NCBI RefSeq assembly: GCF_034702125.1
Contig: NC_085880.1
Location: 38,449,230 to 38,513,229 of the forward strand
DNA length: 64,000 nucleotides
Direction: 5' to 3'
DNA from: Engraulis encrasicolus
Lineage: Eukaryota; Chordata; Actinopteri; Clupeiformes; Engraulidae
Shown here: one piece after another, positions 56,279-64,000 of the stretch
Layout: every line of letters begins with the position of its first letter
Numbering within the stretch: the first letter of the stretch is position 1
Program-made: the position numbers and the translations under genes
The notes under the pieces: generated by a model
Seen by the model: the letters and a program-made list of their open reading frames with translations, nothing else
What the model was told of the DNA's origin: nothing
Databases searched by the model: none

Positions 56279-56627
56279 TAGGGCTGTAATGATACACTCA
56301 ACTCACGATTCGGTTTGTATCACGATTCATGACCTACGGTTCGATACACCCCATGATTTCACATTTGCCAACATTATAAACTTAATGAATAAAAACTATG
56401 ATAGATTATAGGTAGAATAGGTTACAAGAGGCTACTAATACTTTTAGAAAAGTTTCTATATAATAATGATTATGCTTGGGAAGCACTATGTTTTCTGGGC
56501 TGATGGGTATCAAAACGTTAAAGGGGTGTATCACGATACTGCCTTTTTATACAGTACATACAGATACAGTATCGTGACTCTGTATCACGATTTCTCGGTT
56601 CGGTACAAAATCGTTACAGCCCTATTC
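56279..56627. mobile_element. hAT-type MITE with AGGGCTGTAAYGAT termini
   Basis: TAGGGCTGTAATGATAC at the left is mirrored by ATCGTTACAGCCCTA at the right, with ATCACGATT subterminal repeats. TTCACC on both sides supports an 8-bp duplication with mismatches. Confidence 0.75.
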
Positions 56628-56704
56628 ACCTATGCACAATCCTAATCGGGGAAGCCGACGGAGAGGGGTGTAGCAAAAGAGTCCATTGTCCCGGACCCAG
56701 GGAG

Positions 56705-56994
56705 TAGGGATGTAAATAAAATCGAAATGTATCGATGTATCGGAAGTATCGGCCGGCGATTTAATCGAATCGCATCGTATCGCGGAGCATTCTTAAGAAT
56801 CGAAAAGAATCGAATCGCTGGCCCCTGTGCAATGCCCTAGCTCCATAACACAATAGTAGTGGAAAAGTAATTGGAAAAAATCGAATCGATCCAAATCGCA
56901 TTGTATCGTGGGGAATTCGGAAAAAAATGTAATCCCTGATTTAAGAAATCGATACCATATCGTATCGTCATGAAGGCTGTGATTTACACCCCTA
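56705..56994. mobile_element. 290-bp hAT-type MITE
   Basis: Perfect 8-bp duplication CCAGGGAG (56697-56704, 56995-57002); termini TAGGGATGTAAAT and ATTTACACCCCTA; interior rich in ATCGAATCG repeats. Confidence 0.85.
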
Positions 56995-57187
56995 CCAGGG
57001 AGATACATTAAAGATATATGTATTGGATGGGAGGCGGGTGTCTTCCATATGACTTTGGCCTGGGCCCAGCAAAGGCTGTCAGCCACTCTGATCCTAATGT
57101 CTGTAGGCAGTGCACCCCTGGCATGCAAGCACAGTGGCAACGTTAGGTGTCAATATGGCAGCAGGGCTGAGAGAGTATGGTCTAGTA

Positions 57188-57436
57188 CAGTGGTTCTCAA
57201 GGTTTTTTTTAACAAACCTCATCCTTAGCTCATCCTGGACCTCATCCTTAGCCTCCCAACACCCCTTTGACCTCATCATAAGCCTACCAACGTCCCCCTT
57301 AGTATTGAAAAAATTGAATGAACTAAAGCCCCCAATGACAACTGAACACCGCCCCCTCTCAACTGTTTCTCAACGCCCCCCTAGGGCTCCCCAATGCCCC
57401 CTGGGGGGTCTGTACTGCCCCCGTTGAGAAACACTA
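57188..57436. mobile_element. 249-bp hAT-type MITE, family CAGTGGTTCTCAA
   Basis: Perfect 8-bp duplication GTCTAGTA (57180-57187, 57437-57444); termini CAGTGGTTCTCAA and TTGAGAAACACTA. It is the longer relative of the copy at 47174. Confidence 0.87.
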
Positions 57437-57797
57437 GTCTAGTATTATTGCTAAGAATCCTCATGGTCTGTGGTTTTGAGACATGCAGTAGATAAAATTA
57501 GATTTTTATCAGGAGGGCTTGTTTTGTATGCAAGCCAGGGAAATATTGATGCACATTTATAAATGTGGACTTGAAGGTTTGTTTTTGTTTTTGTTTTGTT
57601 TTTGATGTCTTCATCAGCAGCTGTGGAGCAGGTGGCATTAATATGAGAGAGAAACAGACAGTGAATGACATTATAACGTTATAAAAAGTGTAAGAAATCC
57701 TTTGATGTCAAACCTTTGGATTGACATCACACACAATGATCTGTTTTATTTTCATCCACACTTGAGCTTCACACCCAGCCCTGACAGCACATTCAAA

Positions 57798-57843
57798 GCA
57801 CTCTCTCTTTCTCTTTCTCTTTCTCTCTCTCTCTCTCTCTCTA

Positions 57844-57933
<90 letters not shown>
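57798..57933. repeat. (CT)n microsatellite
   Basis: CTTT-type units, then a long CT run. Confidence 0.95.
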
Positions 57934-57937
<4 letters not shown>

Positions 57938-58649
57938 ACAGTGATCCCACTGAAAAGGAGTTTTTAGATAACTGGAGGGTGAAAGAATTTGAATTAGAAA
58001 TCCATGCATGCTGCTGGTGTGGGTGTGAGTTTGAGTTAGAGGCAACCTTTACGTTTTGAAAGGGATTGGATTGAGGGATTGATCTCTTCTGCCTTTTTTC
58101 CCCTGAAGGACACCTGCCTGCTTTGACCTTTCATATTGAAGATGAAAGTGGTATGTGAGAGTTGGATAGTTAACCTTCTCATCTCTGAGGAGAGGTGCAT
58201 TACGATCCTCATTAGGGATCGGTGGCGTGCACCTGTAGGCATTTTGGGGGGCAGGTGTTCGAGGTGGGGGCGGGGGGCATGTGGAACTTCCAGCTGCCTT
58301 ACCGTACTAGGCTAAAGAGGCTACATAGTGTTATATCAGGGAATTGTCACATGCTTTTGATCGTCAGCATTTGCACTGTAGATGACCATATCAACATGGA
58401 CCACAGTACATTCTGAAAAAAATAATAATCGAAAAACGAACTTTCAAAAAGGGCCTTTTTTGTCCAATAGGGCAAAGGGGCAGGTGCTTTATCACCTTTC
58501 TGTGCACACAGGTGTTAGGGATAGACACCGCTCGTTGGATAAGGCGAACTATTCTCTTTAACCTACTATGTGTTAACATGATTTGGAGTAAATTGCTTTT
58601 CTCTTCTTATGACATAAGGGGCATGTAGTCTTCAGTTTTTACTTTTGTT

Positions 58650-58785
58650 TCAGACGTGTTTAAAGTTTTATCCTTTACCTGACTGACCCTCTGATGAAGA
58701 CAGAAGTTATACTACACTGTCGAAACATGTCAGGTAAAAGGATACAAATTTTACATGTCTGAAACAAGACAAAAACCTAAGACTT
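58650..58785. mobile_element. Hairpin repeat with hammerhead-like core
   Basis: Outer arms GTTTCAGACGTGTTTAAA / ACATGTCTGAAAC and ATCCTTTACCTGAC / GTCAGGTAAAAGGAT enclose CTGATGAAGACAG, a loop, and CTGTCGAAAC. Confidence 0.6.
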
Positions 58786-59089
58786 GATTTAACAGTTAGA
58801 TATAATGGATGTAATACATTTTGATTTACATTCATTTAGTCATTTAGTTTGACATTTAATCCGCTGTTCTTCGAACCGCCAGACAAATCAAGGCTTAAGA
58901 ATCTTCAAATGAGACTGTCATCAGGATTCTGGAAGCAGAAGAGAAATGAAGATGAGGCGGAGGGATCACTCTGGCAACAATATCAAGGCGCTTTTTTTTC
59001 TTTTCTTTTTTGGCACAGGGCTTTTTTGCCTCATGGAACTTGACATTTATCTTCTCTTTTTCTTTTTTTTAGAAGTCAGATGCTTGTTG

Positions 59090-61200
59090 CCCATTCCCCT
59101 GGGTTATTATATGGTTGTGACGTCATCTGTCGAATGCTCCATTCATTTCAACGGGGCTCCCCAACGTTCGGACGTCTGTTATTTTTCGATAACGGACGGG
59201 TTGGTCTATAACAGACCGCTGTCAATGGCAACAAGACTTTTCACTGCTAAAGCGACTTTTCATCAAGACTCTAATCAGCTGCTGTGATAGACAGCACCCG
59301 TTGTCCTGGCTACCGCTGTCAATGGCAACAAGACGTTCACTGCTAAAGCCACTGGCTTGTAGGCAGGGGCGCCTCCAGGTGGTGGCTAGTGGTGGCCAAA
59401 GAAACTCAACAGAAGAACAATCTCTCGGGGGGAAATGCATTGGCCACGGTGTAGTACGAGGGCGTTGCCTGAGGACACGAGTGGATGGAAAATTAACTCC
59501 CTTGCGCATGGTCATTGGTCAGTGGGTGCGATGGATACAATTTTCGTACTCCCTTGCACATGGTCAGTGGGGGCGACACCATGATGGATAATTTGTGGCC
59601 AATTAACGGCAACTGTTGGTCAGCAGTATTTGCTGGGGGTAATTAAGGACAGCTGACAGACATTCACGCTGTCCTATGACCTGTTCCACAGTGAATAACA
59701 TTTCCGTACTCCCCTCGCCATCATTTCGTACTACGCTGTTATGACGTGAGTAAGCCCTCTTGTCTCAAGCCTCTTTGGTGGTGGCTACCGCCACCACGTG
59801 ATCACTCTCAGCCACCACGTTAGCCACCACAACAAAATCTGTTAAACTTGCTAGCTGGCTTGCATGGCTTGTAGCATTAGCTAAACTACAACTCCCAGCA
59901 TGCACGATAATAAGCTACGCTAAGTAGACCCGCCCCTCCCTCGAGTCGAGAGACGTGACGTGAGCTCTTCATTTCTCTTCAGTTGCGTCGACCGGGCAGG
60001 CTGCGTACAGCAGTGACATGGACAACAACAAAGTCTGTAAATAAATGATTTACAACGTTCTCTATGCTCCGTTTTTGAAAGGTTATGGCCCATATTTCAT
60101 TACAAACGGTGTCTTAAGGACTTCAAACTGGTTGTTACTAGAAATGGCATTTTAGCCTCCTGCAGCTAACTGAAATGCTACTTCAAAAAACGAACTGCTG
60201 GTTTAACATTTCATACTTATAAACTGTCCCCTAATACTTCGTTTTGAATGCTAACTTGCTAAGCCCTTTAGGTTACAAAGAAGGTCGAACAACTTCAAGA
60301 TGTATTGATGGTTGCTGAATCAATATTGGATCTCTGCTGTTTTGTTGACCAAACGTCTGAGGTCCTCCCCTTTGCTAGGTCACATTAGTAGCAGTAACTT
60401 CTAGAAAGCTATACCTTGCACATTCTCTATGAATGTCAGCAGAGCTATAATTAATGAAAGCATAAGCAAAATATTAGCTTCATTTGTTTGAAAAGTGTGA
60501 TATTTGCAGACCAGATTCATGAAGATATACTTGTTAGTGTGAAAACCACAATATCTCAGCTGATATGTCTTTTTAATTTCAGGTGCCAATTGAGCAAGGA
60601 AGGCACCCACTGGGAAAATGTAGATCCTGTGTCAATATGAGAGACACTTTTTCTCCACGTGTGTGTGTGTGTGTGTCTGTCAACTTGTGACATTTTATGT
60701 TATTACAATTTTTAATTGATTGACAGCACTATATAAATAGTAAAGTATAGGCTATCATATCATACACAATGTGCTTGAGATTGAGAAAATATTGAAATTA
60801 AGACTGTAGGTCTACATAACTAATCCTACTAATAAACAAAATCTAGCCTATCCCCAGTAGGCCTACCGGTAGCCTATATCAATACATTTGTGGGGGTTTT
60901 CATCGGGTATGCCACCTCAAGATTTTGCCTAGCTCCAACTAGCCACCCAGAGGATTTATTTCTGCTGGCGCCACTGCTTGTAGGCTATACAAGTCAGTGG
61001 CTAAAGCGAATGTTTCATAGCCTATCACTCCGCAGGGGTTCCGGTCTTTTGTCACTCTAATCAGCTGCTGTGATAGACAACACCTGTTGTCCTGGCTAGC
61101 CTACCTAGCTGTTGCCTAGCGGTGTTCCACAACGGCACTGTTTTGTTTTGCGCAGCAACAATCTTAACATTAAATAGGTCTAAAGAAATGACCCCGCATG
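59090..61200. repeat. Low-copy repetitive segment around the 6-bp-TSD MITE
   Basis: ATCAGCTGCTGTGATAGACA and GTTGTCCTGGCTA recur (59275, 61060), and AATGGCAACAAGAC recurs at 59225 and 59320. No coding function is seen across this 2.1 kb. Confidence 0.4.
59396..59778. mobile_element. 383-bp MITE with 6-bp target duplication (copy 1)
   Basis: TGGTGG flanks it (59390-59395, 59779-59784). Termini are CCAAAGAAACTCAA and an inverted CTTGAGGCTTTGG-like end. Almost identical to 61642-62025. Confidence 0.85.
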
Positions 61201-61233
61201 TGTGAATCATTTAAGTATATCCATATAATAAGC

Positions 61234-61349
61234 GGGTTAACTTTCGGCGAGTCGGTCGCTTTGTGGAATAGCAGCACTTCAGAGAGAACAAGATTCTCTC
61301 TGTCGTGCTGCTATTCCACGGTAGCGACCTTCTCGCCGAACGTTAACCC
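61234..61349. mobile_element. 116-bp near-perfect palindrome
   Basis: GGGTTAAC ... TTCGGCGAG ... GGTCGCT ... TGGAATAGCAGCAC is mirrored by GTGCTGCTATTCCA ... AGCGACC ... CTCGCCGAA ... GTTAACCC around a GAGAGAACAAGATTCTCTC centre. Confidence 0.8.
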
Positions 61350-61490
61350 TTACTTATTTGTCACAGAGACATTTTGTAGCCTTAATGCAATTTAGAGAAC
61401 CACTTGCCCAGTGCAATCACTCAGCCTTTTACTGGTAGTTCCATAATAGAGAGAGAGGGAGGGAGAGAGAGAGAGAGATGAATACAGAAG

Positions 61491-61527
<37 letters not shown>

Positions 61528-61641
61528 GGATGAGATGAGTGGGAAGGTTGATATGAAGAGAAGAGAAGAGAAGAGAGGGGGAGGCTGAAAGCGAAACCGG
61601 GGACAGCTCTTCTCTCTCCTCTCCAGTGTGTGTAGTCTAGA

Positions 61642-62025
61642 CCAAAGAAACTCAAGAGAAAGAACAATCTCTTGGCGCGGAATGCATTGGCCACGGTGTA
61701 GTACGGGGGCGTTGCCTGAGGACACGAGTGGATGGAAAATTAACTCCCTTGCGCATGGTCATTGGTCAGTGGGTGCGATGGATGCCATTTTCGTACTCCC
61801 TTGCACATGGTCAGTGGGGGCGACACCATGATGGATAATTTGTGGCCAAGTAACGGCAGCTGTTGGTCAGCAGTAATTGCTGGGGGTAATTAAGGACAGC
61901 TGACAGACATTCACGCTGTCCTATGACCTGTTCCACAGTGAATAACATTTCCGTACTCCCCTCGCCATCATTTCCTACTACGCTGTTATGACGTGAGTAA
62001 GCCCTCTTGTCTCAAGTCTCTTTGG
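61642..62025. mobile_element. 384-bp MITE with 6-bp target duplication (copy 2)
   Basis: TCTAGA flanks it (61636-61641, 62026-62031). Direct-orientation copy of 59396-59778 with only a few differences. Confidence 0.87.
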
Positions 62026-62489
62026 TCTAGATATCCCCAGGCCACCCAGGGAACCCAACCTTACCCACGATGCATTTGGGCTTTTCTCTCTTGATCCCCC
62101 GTGTCTGTACAGCTGTGGCGCTCAAGCTGCCGTCATGCTGTCAGTGGAGGCCGCTCCAGGGCCGCTGACAGCTTTGGCCGGGCCCGGGACTAAATCAACT
62201 ATAAGCCCTACCGGTAACGCTTTACTTTACGGTACAGTGTTGTGTACTTTCTACGTACCAACTGAGTAAGAGAGAGAGATTGTTACTGAATTAATGGTAT
62301 TTACTTTGTAATTACTCCCTTTTTACCTGTTGACTTCCTTAGTGGTGGTGTGACTGGTGCCCAATGGCTGCAATGCAACAGTTGTCCACTGTATTTATCC
62401 TATTTATTCAGTTTGAGTGGTCGCTATTTATTCTGATGCAACAGTTTGAGTTATAAATGAGAACGTGAGTGAGTGTTGGGGTACATGTA

Positions 62490-62598
<109 letters not shown>

Positions 62599-63077
62599 TA
62601 GAATCAGCCCTGTATTTATGCAGGTGTGTGTCTCTGTATGTGTCTACTGCATCTGAGTGGAGGCGACAGAAAATGCATGCAGAGAGAGGGGGGGGGGGGG
62701 GGACGGGGACGACACTGTGTTCCCTGTAGTGCACACGTTTGTTTAACTGAGAAGAGGGGACGAGTGCGCGTGTGTTTATGTCGGAGAGGCAGGCCTGAAA
62801 ATCAGACTGTTTACAGAAGACGGGAGTGAATGTACAGAAGATGAGTGCAGACTCAGAGCAAGGTAAGAAGAGAGGAGGAGTGCGTGTGCGTGTGCGTGTG
62901 TGCGTGTGTGTGTGTGTGTGTGTGAATGAGAGATACAGAGAGAGCTGGGTTTAAAGTACATCTAGAAGAAAAATGGGAGAGGGTGATATGACTGGGCACA
63001 GTGTTTTGAACAGGACCTGCCTGGCTGCCTTCGCCACTCTCTCCCCTCTAATACCTTGAAGCTCCTGGGAGTACATG

Positions 63078-63332
63078 AGAGAGGGAGAGAGAAAGAGAGA
63101 GGGGAAGATAGAGAGAGAGAGAGGAAGATAGAGAGAGAGAGGGGGGGGGGCGATAGAGAGGAAGATAGAGAGAGAGAGGAACATAGAGATAGATAGAAAG
63201 AGAGAGACAGAGAGGAAGATGGAGAGAGAGAAGGGAAGATAGAGAGAGAGACAGGGGGGCGATAGAGAGGAAGAGAGAGAGAGGGGGGAAGATAGAGAGA
63301 GAGAGAGAGAGGGGAAGCTGGAGAGAGAGAAG
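63078..63332. repeat. GA-rich (GAGA/GATA) low-complexity tract
   Basis: AGAGAGAGA with GGAAGATAGAGAG units, purine on the + strand. Confidence 0.9.
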
Positions 63333-63789
63333 GTGCGAGCGGCTAATGCACAGCGTGGCGGAGACCAAAAAGTCAATAAAGTGCCAGTGGTGGAAAGTAT
63401 GCCAGTGAAACTGCCCTGCCCTCTGTTGGACCAAAGTGATACCTCAACAATATTTTTTTTGCATACAGTAGATATGTTTTTTTAATGTTCTTTTCATCAC
63501 ATCTCCAATGCAGCTGTGTTGATGTTTTGATCCCTGTTTTTACTGCAGTGATGATGGATGGATGGTACTCTCTGGGTGCGTTGGACGGTTGCCACGGCAC
63601 CCACCCATGATGCAGCTGTGTGTTGATATCTCGTCTACTATCTGCCATCAGATGCTCTGGCAGCAGTAGCGGCACTGCTGTTATTATTGCTTTTGGTGTG
63701 GTGTGGTGAGGTGTTGAAGGACAGGATTGCGCACATCCCAGGAAAAGGCGCAGGACGAAGGCCCAACTGTAGTTTTCAAAGTGAGAAGT

Positions 63790-63957
63790 CCGCACACGTA
63801 AAATCCTTTTTGTTGTATTTCATTATTTCATGGCAGGATTGCGTTTCGACCTCAACAGTCTTCATCAGATCCGAATCTGATGAAGACTGTTGAGGTCGAA
63901 ACGTAATCCTGCCATGCAATAGTTAAATACAACAAAAATGATTTTAAGTGTGTGGTT
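63790..63957. mobile_element. Inverted dimer of a PLE-like fragment with hammerhead-like core
   Basis: The central 88 nt (63829-63916) is almost a perfect palindrome: CATGGCAGGATTGCGTTTCG mirrored by CGAAACGTAATCCTGCCATG. CTGATGAAGACTGTTGAGGT then CGAAAC occurs on both strands. Outer arms with TTGTTGTATTT / AAATACAACAA extend the symmetry. Confidence 0.7.
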
Positions 63958-64000
63958 AGGTTAGGTGTCCCAAAGCTTCCTTGGCTACAGTTCTCATTGT

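Noticed and set aside
61392..61725. Minus-strand frames with SLSLSL runs, also at 62951-63434
   Set aside because: Translation of GA-rich tracts.
59396..62025. LTR retrotransposon with two about 384-bp direct repeats
   Set aside because: Each repeat has its own different 6-bp target duplication and inverted termini, and no gag/pol lies between them, so they are two separate MITEs.
62830..62862. First-exon-like ATGAGTGCAGACTCAGAGCAAG before GTAAGA
   Set aside because: Eight codons only, surrounded by GT/GA repeats, with no downstream exon in the window; too weak to annotate.

Overview
The window is nuclear DNA of a ray-finned (teleost) fish. The evidence is interrupted genes with consensus GT-AG introns, very abundant (AC)n/(GT)n, (CT)n, (CATA)n and (ATCT)n microsatellites, tRNA-derived SINEs, an L2-clade LINE, and many short non-autonomous DNA transposons with hAT-type (8-bp), TTAA and other target-site duplications. 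I see no prokaryotic or organellar features, and I cannot name the species.

One protein-coding gene dominates, on the + strand from about 6.06 kb to 52.8 kb. I read it as the fish orthologue of SLF2 (FAM178A), which recruits the SMC5/6 complex to DNA lesions. I resolve 22 coding exons, from an ATG at 11274 to a TGA at 52607-52609. All junctions are in phase and the total is 8166 nt (2721 residues plus stop). A probable non-coding first exon with ETS and YY1-like promoter motifs lies at about 6060-6232, and the poly(A) signal is at 52785. The N-terminal two thirds, mainly two giant exons at 22513-24342 and 24691-27688, is low-complexity Pro/Ser/Thr/Lys sequence. The conserved alpha-helical FAM178 region is split over small exons from 29.7 to 51.1 kb. 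The last exon encodes a long Glu-rich acidic tail.

Region by region: 1-6 kb is intergenic with minisatellite and microsatellites. 6-11 kb is the probable first intron with SINEs and MITEs. 14.28-19.54 kb is a long-inverted-repeat DNA transposon carrying a nested TTAA MITE. 30.6-46.7 kb contains introns in which tandem repeats are built from copies of the gene's own splice junctions; one of these introns also holds a nearly complete L2 LINE (about 32.9-36.76 kb). 52.8-64 kb is downstream sequence rich in MITEs, with no convincing exon. By vertebrate synteny the next gene could be sema4g, but only weak 5'-exon-like signals are visible.

The most unusual property is that at least six arrays or duplications in this one gene contain a splice acceptor or donor plus adjoining exon bases (exons 10, 13 twice, 15, 16 and 18), creating ladders of decoy splice sites. 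Exon 15, which could be skipped in frame, is bracketed by complementary (GT)n and (AC)n tracts.
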